Positions 23,756 to 38,261 of a stretch of DNA of 60,000 nt are shown one piece after another. The DNA comes from Membranipora membranacea (taxonomy: Eukaryota; Bryozoa; Gymnolaemata; Cheilostomatida; Membraniporidae): NCBI GenBank assembly GCA_914767715.1, contig OU612067.1, forward strand, positions 15,073,001 to 15,133,000, written 5' to 3'. The notes beneath the pieces are model-generated. The model ran no database searches, was not told the origin of the DNA, and worked only from the letters and a program-made list of their open reading frames with translations. A program made the position numbers and the translations under genes. The first letter of the stretch is position 1, and every line of letters begins with the position of its first letter.

Positions 23756-26307
23756 CAATCCTACGAGTATCACCTCAACCAGAGGGTGTTGCCTTGATCA
23801 AAATCCTCATTAACAGCTTTTGGCACTCCCATTTTCTCCATCATACAGCAGAAGACCACATCCAAAGATTTACACATTTCCAGCTTTTGCAGTCATACAG
23901 CAACAAATTCTTATTAATGACTTATTACACTCTTTACATTTTTTTGAAAGATCCTGGTTGGTCGATGTGTCATCATTGAGAGCGCTCCGTCAAGGTGCCA
24001 CGATTATACAGGTACTCGTAAAGCCACCTCAAACAAGCAGCTTTACACACTACTATTTTTTTGCATGTCATTCTCCAGGCAATCAAGTTGGGTGAGGTTG
24101 TAAAAGTTTTTCCAGGATTTGTTTCACTGAGTTGCAGTTAACGCTATACTCTTATTGGCATGGTGAAGCGTAGCGCAGTGTAATGTAGTCTATCATTTTA
24201 CTTTATCGTTTAATACTGAAGTCTGAGACGTCTGATGTAGTCTGTACCACAGACCGCGATCTGTGTATTATACTGTAGTCTGTGTCATTCGTTGTAATTG
24301 TAAGTTTATTATGAGCTGTTCACAGCAATATCTCTGAATCAGTTTTCACAATGATCTCAGAATGATAAGAAATCTCAGATCAAAATCAAAACCGGCTGTT
24401 CGATATGCAATTTTACGTCATGTGATCCCAGAGTTCCTTTTCATCTGTACACAACAAGGTTGCTGCTAGAAACATACAGATCATGTGTCATCAAATGTTC
24501 TGAAATAAACCGATTACTTCACAAGAAGATTTCACAAGAGAGTAATCAGTTATCAGACACTTTGACAACGAGTTGATCATCGAACATGTAGCCCTTTTCA
24601 GATTGATAGCCCAACTAGCGGCAGCAGCAATAAATACCAAACAACGAGAGAAGTCATCAAGGCAATATATAACCATCATTTACACGCCAATCCTAAAATC
24701 CAGATATCACTGACATTGGCTGGCAACCAAAGATACGTACACTAGCAAACCAATCCTAGAATTCAACGCCATTCTTCTCTATAATTAGCTCCAAAAGTAT
24801 GGGCAGAGAGGAACTGGGTATCAGTATGTAAACACTACAGTATTGTATACACACACAAGCTGCCTATTCAAATGTTACCATAACCGATAGCAAAAATAAT
24901 TTACAAACAAACCCGTGTTGATGTTTTTTTATGAATGGAAGAATACATTGCCCATTTTTTCATCTTTTAATGATATGCGGTAGAAGATTAAAGACCCCCT
25001 GATAAAACACCGGACCCCAAAGCCTGCATGCAATCGGTCCATGGAAGTGATATCGTGTGCAACTAATTAGCCAAGTATAGAGAGCTTTCTTACTATATAG
25101 CACATGTAGTATCTTATCTTGTTTTTAGTATTAACAGGTAGTCGATATGATGTCACGCTGCGCTGAATTCGTGATCCTATGCTGTCGGGCTCGGAAGTCA
25201 ACATTCATAAACATGCTGCATCAAATTTGCACAAATCTAAAAATACATCACGATTCTCTGGAAATAGAAGTGCGGATTAATTAAACACAGCAAAACGGAC
25301 AGTCGATAATGAGACTAGTCATTAGCCCACAAAATTATCAATATTTTCCTCTGGACCCGAAAAACAACGGATTTGATTCATAAACTCAGGTTTCTCAATA
25401 CCTGTGTAGCACATGTGGGCTGGGGTGCAGAACTTGGCATAAAAAATGGTTATGAAAATTCATAATAATCATATTTTTTTACAATGATATAACTCATAAT
25501 AATTGTTTCAAGGACAGGCATACAACTTTGCAAAGTCATCAAGCAAAGACGAAACATTGCGCAAAAATAATATACTAATGTAATGACTAATATAAAATTT
25601 AAGTTTTAACAACCTCATGACCGATCCAAAGGGTATTAAGTTCATGATGATAATAAAGTGTCCCAAAATTGTGACTTGATGCCCAATAAACTATGTCCTA
25701 AAATACCATCTGGTGGCCAAACTTCAGAGCTATTCTTAGCTTACATAATTGTAACGATCTAAAAATATCTGATATCACCATTTTCAAGCTCAGGTAGCAA
25801 GGTGTATTCTTGTTGTTTTCCTCTCGAGGAAACAAAGAAAAATAAACAACTCACCCTTCAATTTCTGGTCAGAACTTCGGTTTCAGAGCTGTTCAATTTA
25901 GGGTAATTTTTAATTGAAGATAAGTTGATTTTGTTTATTAGTTGGTCAACAGGTTTGGTTAATTAGTTTTAACTGCTCGTTAATGAGTATGGTTAGGAGA
26001 TGATCAGCAGGAGCTAGTATCGAGGGGTTGATTGTCAGCGGCTAGTGTCAGCGTGTTACCAGCAGTGTGTAACCGGTAGTGGTTACAGTAAACTTATAGT
26101 CAGCGTGAGTGGTTTTAAACAGTGGTTAGGGAGATAACATTAGTCTAACCCTCCTGTCTCACCACTTAACCAGACACTGCCTCCAGCTCTTCAAATTAGG
26201 TCCCACCACTAAAAGAAGCTACCTCACAATAATGTGTATCATATCATGTACCAGGAAGGGTGGGGTATACCCCCCCCCCCCCGTCCCTTAAGCCCGCTCG
26301 CTAAAGT

Positions 26308-26523
26308 CAGGGCCATAGTTTAGGAAAAATGGCAGGGGAGACAAAAATCTGTGAAAGGTCCCAAACATAACTAGGAGGGGTGCTACAACCTCTCCAAAGC
26401 AATCTAGGTTATATAATAGCAAGAGGAAATCCCAAAGGAGCTGTTCATGACATGTATTTTTCAATTTATTTGTTTTTAGGCCACCTCATTTAACTTTTTG
26501 CTTCCCCTAAAACAACAGACCTG
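26308..26523. mobile_element. CAGGGCCGTAG-type MITE, degenerate copy
   Basis: It begins CAGGGCCATAGTTTAGG, then AGGGGAGACAAAAATCTG. The TTTTTAGGCCAC block and the GCTTCCCCTAAAAC end parallel the copy at 30681. The right terminus has decayed to AACAACAGACCTG. Confidence 0.6.
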
Positions 26524-29500
26524 CAAGTAGCTACCTGACAATAACTGGGATCATATCATGCACCACAACTAAAGAAAAAATATGCTATTAACATAACAGG
26601 TAACACTTTTTTTTCCGGCACTACCTATGCAAGTCTGCAATTTTTACTTCTAGTTTCTTTTTCTTTGAATATATTTTTACGTCCTGGAAAAAGTTATGTA
26701 TGTTTGTGAAAAGGTGACAAATACCCAGTAACATTTCTTGACGTCAAAACCTTACCTCATTGTCAGCTTATAATTGTTTGAATGCGTAGATTGAGTTTTA
26801 AAATTGAATGTAATAGTACTATAGAACAAGTCAGGCCTGGATATTCCAAAGCTCTGCACTGCGAGGAAGAATAAAAGTCAAAGGGAAGTTTTGGCAGAGC
26901 ACTGGTTATGCAAGTGTTACAATAGGAGTGATTCACTTAGGTTCCTCAAATAGTGCATGTTTTTTTGGGAGTCTCCTCAATTAATAATAAACTCGTGTAA
27001 TTCAATTCAGAGTTTCAAAAATAATAAATCGGTTGAACCTGTTTTCAATTAAAATTTGTAAAGCGTGTTTGACGTATCTTCAGAAGTCCCTTATGGAAAA
27101 TGAAGTTGTCTACCCTATTACAATGGGGAGATAATGCACAAAATACAAGCGCTAATAATAAATATTATTATTCCTCACAATAAAATAACACCAAACAATT
27201 TTGATCTCAGAATTATTTAAGGTCCACACATTTCCACATGCCATATCCTGTATGTGCGGGTGAGAATTTACTTGCAAAAACTGATTTGGAATGCAAGTAG
27301 CCGCAGCCAAAATTCCTTTAGATTCCCGAAATAGTAAAGGTTTTGTAAATGTGTGAAATTTGTCTGGGGAACATCATTTACAGCTCTGAGCTTTATAAGG
27401 GGGGTGGGGTAACATCAACTCAAAGTTTAGGACATTGCCATAGATATTGACCCCTGTCAATCCAATCATGAGACATCTTGAGACTAAATAAGGATCAATA
27501 CATTGTGTAGGAACAGGAATACCTTTACATCCGGTAGAAGTTCATGTTCTCAGACAATGTTGAAGGGGTGTGTGGGTAAGTTTAGCTTCATATCACCAAA
27601 TTATCACGAAACAACTGGGTGGGCACCCGGAATTTCCCTGACTATGGATAAAGCCGTGATTTCAAATTGAGGTCATGGGAGTATTGTTGAAACTCGACTC
27701 AGCTGAACTGAACGCCTCCCAGACTTATTACTACTGTATAATACTTTAGTGACTACTTGGTATGATGACCTATACTTACCTATAATTAACATTCCATCAT
27801 CGAATTGGCCCTGCTCATAATAGTATGTTACAGCGATGATACGACTTATGTGCCATACGATATATCATGCAACAAATGCCAACACACAACCCAAAACCTG
27901 TCAAAAGATCTATCATCTGACGGGTTAGCCTGTTCCGGCTGGATGTGGTCGTAGCTAGGAGGATCATCTAGAATTATCGGACAAGACAAGCTCGGTGTGT
28001 TGTCAGTCTATGCCACATTCCGACCATTCCTTCAAACGAATTATTAATGAGTTAATAGGCACCGCTATCAATCTAAATGTTGAAGCATCTCTATTATCCC
28101 GTTATTCAAGACTATCCTATGTACATTGGAGCTTGATGGAGCTTACGCAACACTCCCATTAGCACTGTGAATGCTGAGTCAATCCCTACTATACAGCAGA
28201 CTTATAATTGTGAAGGTGGGCTGCTGCTACAAGTTGTGAAAACCTACTTGAAACCATTTTGTCTTGCTATTCTTTTCTCTTTCATTTCCGTTGGCAATTA
28301 GTGTGAGACGTGAGACTGTGTATAATGGTGTACAATAATTAGAGTTGCCGGAAATGTTGTCTTTCTTGAGATGAAAGCTTAGACGACATTATTTTGATAA
28401 TGAGACACTCACGCAGCCACTCGATAACACTTGCTACCTGCCAGCTAATGATTAATCATCACCTTTTTTCTTGATCCAACTTTTTGTCCTCTTCAACCTT
28501 GACACAGCGTTCGGAGTGGTGTTCTCATCTTGCAGGCATCTGTTGGCAGAAGAAAAGGTTAGTTAAAGCCCTGAGTCATGACATAATTATCACAGCTTTA
28601 CCGCATGCATATTTTATGTAATTTTCAGCATTTCTCAACTTGAAGAATCTCACACTGATGGTTGTAGGTGTGGATGAAAATCTAGCGGTATAGCGGCTCA
28701 TAAGAGAAGAAGTGAACTGCAGATGACTTTTTTTTGTTCCCCAAGCAGTCATTAACTCTGGCGCATCATATATGGTTAGGTGAGGGAGACCCCTTGTGAT
28801 TTATAGAACTTTCATCGATCCCATTAAATTAATACATTTGTGACTTGGTACAAAACTAGCATAATAAAAGGTACAGTTTAAACTTTTAAGTACATATTGA
28901 ATGGCCTCACCTGTCTTTGCTGCAGTCGGGTAGTACTGATACCCTCATGTCAAGGTACCAGCTCGCTGTGTAGATATTAGACCAGTATGTTACTAACAGC
29001 TAAAGCTTCTATGCAGGCAGAAGTATACCTGAAGACCCACAGCAGTAGAATGAGTGTAGTTAGATGTCAGTTTGAGTAGCTGTGATTAACAGCCAGTTAT
29101 CACCCTCACAGCTTTACACTAGCGAGCCCCAGTCAGCTATAAGCTTTCAGCTTCCCCTCAGTAAATATATGACCTTCTTGTGTCGATAGTAGAACTCTGC
29201 AATCACAAGCCAGCTCAATAAACATTCCAACAACGATCACGATCTCTACTGCTGTAGCATAGCATGCCGAATAAGACGCTGACCTATTATAGCATTGCGC
29301 AGTACACGAAGAAATGAAGGAATCCAGAATACATACTTGGCTTATATACACAATTATGCTAGTCTCTCTATATAGGATATATAGCTCCATGTACTTATAT
29401 ATGAATAAATGATGATGCCGCAAATTGATGCTGAAGGATTTTAAACTATTCATGCAATAATCAATTGCAAGCACTTAGCGTTGCACTGCATTATTTTCTC

Positions 29501-30680
29501 AATGGATGGATATATCATTTTAGATAGACTATGGATCCCAGACAGATGTTTTAATGAGTATGTTGGGGGCGGGTTTTATGAGTGCCTAACTGCAGAGCTG
29601 TTATTATATTAATTGACGCTATGATAAATCAGCTGATAGTTACATCAAGTTTACTAGGCTTTATTGGAATAATTTATGACTGTAAATGAGCGGCTTCATG
29701 ATAATACATAATCTTCTCGGAATAACTATTTTGCCTTTTATTAGCTAAGGATTTCTCCATCATATTGCAGTTTGGATATTTTGCATGCGTATGTTTTCAG
29801 ATGCAGAAATGCATATGTGTTTCAATCAGGTGCGACAATTGACAGCACACTCACTGCTTTTGATTTTTTTTTAGTTAATTCAAAAAGTTAAGAATCTATT
29901 TTTCATATTATTAGGAATGTGCCTGCTCTAAGTTGCAACAAATTGAGCTCTTTTGAAGTACAGTCCATCTCAACCCGTGATTCATTTTGATTGCTTACGT
30001 TTACGCTTACTTATTCTTTGGTGTATTATTCAGGGCCTGGAAGAGAAAGTTAGTGCCCTTACAAAAATTTGATAGGAAAATATATTCCTAACTTCTAACT
30101 GAAATACTAAAAGCTATAAATTTCCCACGACACCCTTAAAGCAAACAACCCAATAATAAATATCAACACCACGAAAAGCCATTAAAACTGAGCAAAATCG
30201 CTTCATTTTTTATGCAAATTGAAATTGCGAGTGTCATTTTCAAATTCCAGTGGTTGTCATTAATAAGAATATAATGTGAGGTCAAATAGTTGCAAAAATG
30301 TGGGCAAGATCTACGCATAAATCATCAAAATCAGTAGCTAACTATATTTCATAGATGAAAGTTTCTACTCTATGCCTGTGGTGACCCTAATTTATGACTC
30401 TACGGCTGTGAATTCTCACTATCAGTCTTTTCTAACGCTCAATTATAGAGTTTATATCTCTCTGTTGCAATCATTGCTTCAGCAGACAGACAAGCAGCAT
30501 ATGTTCAGTAAGGAGATATATTGATGCACATCTCCTTAACTTTCACTAATCCCTAATTATGAGTCTCTAAGGGGCCCGGAATTAATGATTAGTTAATGGC
30601 AAGCTTCAGGCTACAGTCTATATTCAGTCAAAACTACAGCGGAGGAGTGACCCCTAATTCCTCCTGCAATTTATAAAGTA

Positions 30681-30917
30681 CAGGGCCGTAGTTTAGAAAA
30701 AAATATAGGGGAGGCAAAAGTCTGAGGCGAGTGCAAATCATCACCAGGAAAGTTTTTGTAAGCTGCTCCCCAATCAATGTAAGGTATATTATTTGCAAAT
30801 GGTAGTCCAAGAGCAGCTGATTCTGACATGGATTGTCCAATTATAGTGTTTTTAGGCCACTGTATTTAGCTTTCAAGGGGAGGCAGTGCCTCCCTTCCCC
30901 CTATAACTACGGCCCTG
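30681..30917. mobile_element. CAGGGCCGTAG-type MITE, best-preserved copy
   Basis: This 237-bp element starts CAGGGCCGTAGTTTAG and ends ATAACTACGGCCCTG, forming terminal inverted repeats of about 13 bases extended by GGGGAGGCA/TGCCTCCC. Direct 5-bp repeats AAGTA flank it (30676-30680 and 30918-30922). It has no coding capacity, so it must rely on a transposase encoded elsewhere. The superfamily is not assigned. Confidence 0.8.
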
Positions 30918-32967
30918 AAGTAATACACCTTCTGCTAGGTTTAATAGATGGATACCATTTAGGAAGTTTCTACTTTTAGGAAGCTTTTAATAAGGAGTGC
31001 AGCTGCAATCATTACTAAGTTATACACTAATGAAAGAGTAGCAGACTAGCCGTAGTGCTGGAATTAGCGTTGCGGTTATTGGACCCGATGATTAGCAGCA
31101 TATGCCCTCTGACGATTGCTTTAATGATTTTAAGATAATAGGTTTTGAGTAGCGAAGCTTCGTCTGAGCCCACTGACCTATATAACGCAATCGGAGACGT
31201 CAAAACAGTTGCTTGGCTTCTGACTTAAATCTTCTTTCACTTCGACCCGTTTAGCATGTTATGAACATCGCCAATAACACCGGGGATGGTGATATGAGCA
31301 ATAAACTTGGTGCAAATTTGTAGTAAAGGAAATTGATTAGGAGTTGTGAGTACATTATTCAATCTTTTTAGGGGAAGCAACTCCTAATCCTAATCTTTTC
31401 AGAGTGTTACTCCAGGGAGTTTGGGAACTCCCTGGTTACTCCCTAACTCCAGCAATTTACTATATCTACCATTGCATTCAATCCCACACACTAGTTTGGA
31501 GAGCCTTTGTGGATGGCAGATAAAAATCAAAATATCATTGACTAAAAGGTTGTGCATCATGCTGGTCGGTGGTTCTACCCAGTTAGACTGTTCACATCTA
31601 TCTATATTAATAAAGATAAGCATAGTTAGGTGGCCTCATTATACTACCAATCTGGTGGCCGATTCATTGTAATAAAATGTTATCAGCTTGTATTACAACA
31701 GTTGTATGAATTGTTTTATAGGCTTCCCACCTACGCATTGAGGGAGATATCTCAGATTAATACATTCAGATTAGGGAGGGTTGATATCCCACCCTCTCTG
31801 CTCAGATTAGCAGGTGACAAGGGGATGATTGTTAGTTGTTTCCGGCCTTCACAGCCATACCTAGCACTGATGGGATGGCAGGCCTGTGTTCCCAGGATAA
31901 CATGGCATTCGGTCTGTCTATACCACTGTTGACATAGGGTCTTCAGATAACGAAAATCTCTAAGCCTGTGTAGTAAGCAAATTTCCATTCATAAATCCTT
32001 GTCCCATTGAAATAGCCTGAGGGTTTTACTAGCAAGAGGCAAGTCAGTGAGGGGGACCACCAGGGGCGATGTGTTTTCACAAGTAAAATAATAATAGAAA
32101 ATGGGCTACACAGAAGCATTGTAAAGTCGAGTGTTGACAATCTAGAATATCTTGTTGACACAGGGGTTGGTTTTCAATGCCGAAAGTGAATTGTACTGGA
32201 AACTATAGACTTTTGATGGAAGATTAGCCAAATAATCCAGCTCATTTATAAATACCAACCATTGTGTTCTATTATAAGTTAGGGATGATAATTTTAACCA
32301 TTGGAATGTGGGATAGGCCATAACAGATTGATAAAAAGACAGTGAGATGGATAAACTAGTGCAAACTTGCAATCATAAGGGGCTGTGCAAATATAACCAG
32401 CAAACTAATTTGTGGGAGTCCAACTGAATTGCTTATGACGGCCACATACATGTACGACATTGTTTTCTTCAACCTGAACACAGATGGAAAGTCCTATTTA
32501 TTAAACCCTACACCAATGAACAGACTCTCATTTTAAATCCTTTCCAATAAGCAGGTTTTCGAGAATCCATTTCACAAACTGAGTTGAATCTATGCATTTT
32601 TCATAAATATAAAAGCAATTCATCAGAATTTTTGAAATGTTTAATAATGTTTCGACGTGATATGGTTATGACTCCCCCCCCCCCTCCCCCTAAACAGTGT
32701 AACCTGTTTCGAACCATTCATTGACCACACATACTACTTGCATGTAAATGAACTCATGAGGCAATGTCTCGTATTACAAAACATACTTGTGTCATGTGAT
32801 GCTTATAACTGACCTAAATACCAAAAGTTTGACAAGTTCCCAGCCACAAGTCTACATTGATTGATAAATGCTAAATATTTAGGCTTGATCTATGAAATTC
32901 TTGTAATTTTTGTGTTCATTGATGCATTGACTACCCCTGCTATGAGCCTCATCAATTTACTAACTGA

Positions 32968-33024
32968 GAGGCCATGAGCTTAACAAGAGGCCATGATCTT
33001 AACAAGAGGCCATGATCTTAGCGA
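32968..33024. repeat. 19-bp tandem repeat x3
   Basis: Three units of GAGGCCATGATCTTAACAA with one or a few differences between them. Confidence 0.85.
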
Positions 33025-34362
33025 ATGAACGAAGCTTCCCAATCAAGGTGATAATTTAGGGCAATTGTCACTCAAGAAGGAACTAGAATCTTTTATTCCA
33101 TCCTAACCTATTTTACATTGGTTGGTGGGGCAGCAGTAAATAAGAGTTAACACAATGTTGTCTGAGCAAATGAATGCCACTACAGTGCATTGTTGTTACC
33201 AGCAGTTTTCACAGGAAGTTAGCATTAAGTAATTTTAAGTATTTTCAAGTTTGATTTGTTGCTTGGAGTCATAAATGCCCGCCTTGGTAACAGAAAAAGC
33301 TGCCATCAGCACAACGCTGTCGTTTCTAACAGGAAGTGAAGATTGTCAGTCTATTTGATATTCATTTATATGCTGGTTTTGTGGTAAATGAGCTCAGCAT
33401 AATATGGACTCTCCATAAGTGCTGAAGGAGGAAAATCGGAAATGAAACTGCATTCAACACATTATAAAGAATGCAAAAAAAAAGACATTACTTTATTTTG
33501 CTCATATGGCAAGTGTCTGTTATAATGAAATAAACAAATTGTAAACTTTGCTCTGGCTGGATGTCAGGGATCACATCAATGAGGAACTATTTCAGGGGAA
33601 TTTTCAGACATTTGAGATAAACTTTTTCACATGGATGAATAATTACTCTAAAATGGTATCATTTTTTGACTAACATGTTGCAAAAAAGTGGCGCAACATC
33701 AACTAAATGATGGATCAGAAAATGAATCTAAACTACGGCATGTCACAAATACCGAAGCATGGAATTTTGAGATAAAAGAGGGAAATTCATCGATAAATAG
33801 AATCAAACTAGGATGTTAGGAGCACATGGATTCTGTAAACAATGTAACAATGTCGTGTCATATTTTCTTATTCAAACCAAGACAATACATTGAATTAAGC
33901 GTTTTACACTATATTCGGTAACAGGCAGTCACATATTTTGTGGGAAATTCATCAAAATTCATTTCTCCTTTAAGATCAAGATGATGGTTAAAAATTACCA
34001 TTTTATACAGAGATTTCCAGCACAGCCTGGCAACAAATCATCCGCAATCTAAGCAGTAAATCTTCATAAAAACCCCAGTCTCAGTCTGCTAGGAGCCAGC
34101 TTGACCACATATGTTAGATCATACTGAAGCTGTGCATATTCTCTTACAGTGCTGCTTGCTGCTTTTGCTAGGTTTTTCGCATTTAAAATCAAAATGTTGA
34201 CAAAGTCATCAAACGAGCTTTCATGCATTTTATTGAATCTTACTTTGTGTGATTAAAATTGTTAATGGCATTGTTGATTCTATTAATTGTAAGTTTGTTC
34301 AGCAATGTGGGCCTTGGTTGCTCAGTGCAAACATGAACTGATGTTAATAACTTCTATTTTAG

Positions 34363-34650
34363 TGCGTAAAGTGTAAAGCATATAACTTAACCAAAGCTAG
34401 CCACATAATCCCTTATACCGATTTCGGTTTCAATAAAACTCTGGCTATTCACCGCAGACATGGCAAGCCACACCCTGACAGGAAACCCACGAAAACCGAC
34501 CCTACCTCCTTTTTTCCCTCCTTCATCAACACTTTCACTGCCCAATCGATATTGACAAGTACGTCGACTACAATCAAATTCTTTCAGATGAAAATCTGCA
34601 ATTCATATTTATTGCTAAGACTGTCATTCAGGAAGAAGAAGCAGTGACCC
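34363..34650 (+). other. Unassigned open stretch with Cys/His spacing after an acceptor-like site
   Basis: Following CTTCTATTTTAG, a frame stays open for 95 codons. It starts CVKCKAYNL and continues with NKTLAIHRRHGKPHPDRKP. The CxxC and HxxxH residues recall a zinc-binding fold, but no full zinc-finger pattern, start codon or partner exon is visible. It could be a lone exon, a mobile-element relic or chance. Confidence 0.15.
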
Positions 34651-35330
34651 AATTTAGTTTAAGGATGCAGAGAGGCCAGTGTGTGCAATGGCAGTGAACG
34701 TTCATTACATGCAACAGATCAATATTAGAACACAAGTATTGCAGCGTTGACACGATGGGCTTATTGGTGAGGGGTTTAGGGAAGCTAATTATAGGTTTGA
34801 TACATTTGCCGGACAGCTGGTTGTATGGAACAAGAAGTGTATATATATATCTATGTATACATATATGAAAGTTGCGAGTGTGCTTATAAGTCTTATTGAA
34901 GCTTTCTCTGCGTTATTATATAACACCGCCAAACAACAGCTTCCTACCTACTAATTGCCTTTAATTATAAAGCTATGTTTCAGTACAAAATCAATGAAGC
35001 TAGCCCAGAAGTTTACATTGCCCCTGATGGTATTATATTAGCAGAAACAGGATCATGTCGCATGCAATCTTCTAAATCCTGGACACGCACGGGGGAGATA
35101 ACCTAACTCGTCTTCGATTTTATTAAGATGTCAATTTGACCAGTATGCGCCCTGGCCTGTTTTGCGATAAAAGCTTCATGTATTGTGATAATCACAGCAA
35201 CAGCTGTTGGATGATGCTTGCAGCAGCCTGGTCCCTTCATTCACAATACTACTGAGCACCCAAGTCACTGAACGGCCCTAAACATTACCAATGACTTATG
35301 CGTATTTATAATCTTTGACATTACTAAAGA

Positions 35331-35366
35331 ATCACAGAGTAAGGATATATATCCTTACTCTGTGAT
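35331..35366. repeat. Perfect 36-bp palindrome
   Basis: ATCACAGAGTAAGGATAT followed at once by its exact reverse complement, without a spacer. Confidence 0.95.
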
Positions 35367-38261
35367 AGAATCTTTCTTTTTTTTCTGATCATGTTTTGTC
35401 TAGTTGGAGCCTCAGTGGTTTTATATTGCGGTTGTGAATCAATGAATGACATGTATAAAGCTAAAGCTTTTATGAATGAACTTCAGAACAGACTGATAAT
35501 GACTTTACAATGAATGACATGTCTAATCTGCCTTGTGTTTGCTCCTTGTTATAGAGCAGCCACAGTCTAAATGAAGTGATATTATGCTGGTGTATGAAGT
35601 ATATACTGGTATTACTACAGTGACCTAGATTTGAATGCTACAGCTTGATTGCCGGATATTTACGCATTCAACACTAGTTCACAGCATTTGCTAAGAAATT
35701 CACTTCCGATTGCCAGGTTGTGGTAACAACAACGCCACCATGGAGCTTGTAATAATCTGTGTACAGGTGACGTGTTGCGCATTGCACTTCACAAGATGAT
35801 TTTTTTCGACAGACATCAAAATCCTACAACCTACGCTCATTACGCGTGCATAACAGCGGCCAGACATGCACTAATTACTGAGAATTTTATTCCCGTGGGT
35901 TATTTATAAGAAGAAGAATAATTGCATCTGTTTCTTGATTTGTGCATAGTAAATTAATATCGGCAAAGAGGTTACATATAAGTCATGCACTAAATTGGTT
36001 CATATCTGCAGTAGTACACTTATTGCGGCGCTGCCAATATTTATGCTGCCGGAGTTACAGCTGTTAATGGGAATGGCTTTTATGCTGCCTACTTATTGGC
36101 TTTTGCATACTACATGTTAACCTATTCTTATACTCTACCATCCCTGACCAACATTGCAATCCTCCATTATAATTCAACCCAGTTTGTTTTGACCTTAATT
36201 CATGTTTGATCTTAGGGCCCCATTCAAGCAGAAATGATGCTATCGAGTACTTAACTAGGTCAACAGGAAGCTAATCAGCTGACTATCAATGAAAATCTGG
36301 TAAATTTCAACTCACAAATTATAACTTATCTAATAATAGTCAAAATTCTCACCATGGTCAGCTTCTCAGTAAGCGGGTCGCCTCCCTTGAGCCTCTCAGT
36401 CTCTCCCTCAGGTTCCTCTGCTGACCTTTGCTCAATCACACACATGTTTGTTTCCTTCCTCCTTGTGTCCTTCACTCAGAGCCACTCGGTTCATCTCTCA
36501 TCAGCTTTTGGCACAGAAATACTTGTTGGCAACTGGCTCCGAGTTCTGATTGATTTACCATGTGACTTGTGATGAATCAGCCTGAAAAATATTTCATGCA
36601 CGCGGTAAATACGCATTATTCACATGACAAAACTATCATTATTGTAATTAGCACTGGGTTTAATCCCTGGTTAGCACAGTCGACGGAAGTGAGTTCTCTT
36701 ATCATATAATACCACCCAAACCTATAACATAACATGTCATCTAACCGCTCAGGAATTTGGTTGTTATGAAAACAATCTGAACTTTGGAATCTCTGAAGAG
36801 ATGAAGACCTATGCTTGATTGACTCACTAGCACAAGACAAATTCTCTGGATTTTTATTACAAATTGAGTGCAAAGTTCGGTTCTATTGACAAGCAAATCA
36901 TGGGACCTCTTATTATTATAATGTGTTTTGAATAGATACAGTAAATGTGAAAATCTTTTTAATCTCGCTGGTGCCAGTCGGTATTGCACAATAAACTTTG
37001 CTATGTCTGATGACCATTTTTTTAGGGCAGTTGATGAAATTAAGCAGAATCAGGGCTTTGATATCACGCTGTGAAGGAATTATCCACTATTAATAACATT
37101 AGGTCAGGTTAATCTGGGATATAAAATGCCAGTTATTTACTCATAAGACGATTTGATGTCTGATAAAAATCATGAATGACTTCCATGAGAACCGCAAGGA
37201 ATTACAAATGGATGTTGTGCAACATCCTCGTCGTCTAGTCAGACCAATCATTATTATACTGGCATCAAACCAGGGAAAACTTCCTGATCAAACCAACCCA
37301 CTGCCCACCATTAGACAGAAAAAAACTGACAGAATTTCTATTAAAAAACATCATATGCAACATAAACAGATTGAATTTCAATATGCAATGCTCGCTGACT
37401 AAATTGAACGTATAAAAAATATCATTTGGCGAACATTGAAAACCTTCACTATATTATATCACGTCTTTGATGCTACATGACGAGACATTATGGAATATAA
37501 ACATTACATATCGCCAGCAGTGCGCTTTTTGATGTGGAACACGTTTATAATTCTTTTACGCATTGATAATGGTATTGAAAACAAAAGAAAGAAATGTCTT
37601 ACCTTGTCTCAGTGGTTTGGTGCAGAGTAGGGCAGTTTTTCGGGACAGCTGGAATGCCTGAACTGAGTAAACTAGGTCGCTGGATAGCAGACATAAGTTA
37701 TCTAAGCCGCGCCTACTTACAGAATCATGTAAACGAGTGATTGGCCGACAGATCACTTAGGCCTGCTCTCATTGGCTCTGCATGTAACATAAGTAAATGT
37801 ATTGACATTCCAAGCATTCCTTATGCTATTCAGAGCAAAGCCTTGTGAATGATGAATGAAAGGGCTTTAGCCTGGCTGATACAAGCTTTGTAAACATTCG
37901 CTGCAAAGTGCAATGCTTTGGTGGGAAAATCGCATAGCTTATAACAAAGAGAGTCGTTATTTATAATATCTCTTCACTTTCTGACCACTTTTCTACCTGA
38001 TTGATACTGCACGAACAGCTGAGCGTAACCCCTCCCTCTCTCCCCACATATAGGTGTGCTTGCTTAGTGAAATGACCTGTGCTGAAGGTAGCTATCTCGC
38101 TCACCATGGTTGTAAGCTTAGTTGCAAGGACTGGCGAAATAATGAGCCCCAGGTGTAGCCAAAAGTCACCACATGATTTCCACAAAGTTTAGCATCTCAG
38201 ACTTTCTCTCTTGAGGTATTACAATTTAGTATCATAACTGTTTTTCTGCCAGCCACTATTT

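Noticed and set aside
24230-24300. Repeated TGTAGTCTGT motifs as a possible array
   Set aside because: Spacing and sequence are irregular and there is no consistent unit.
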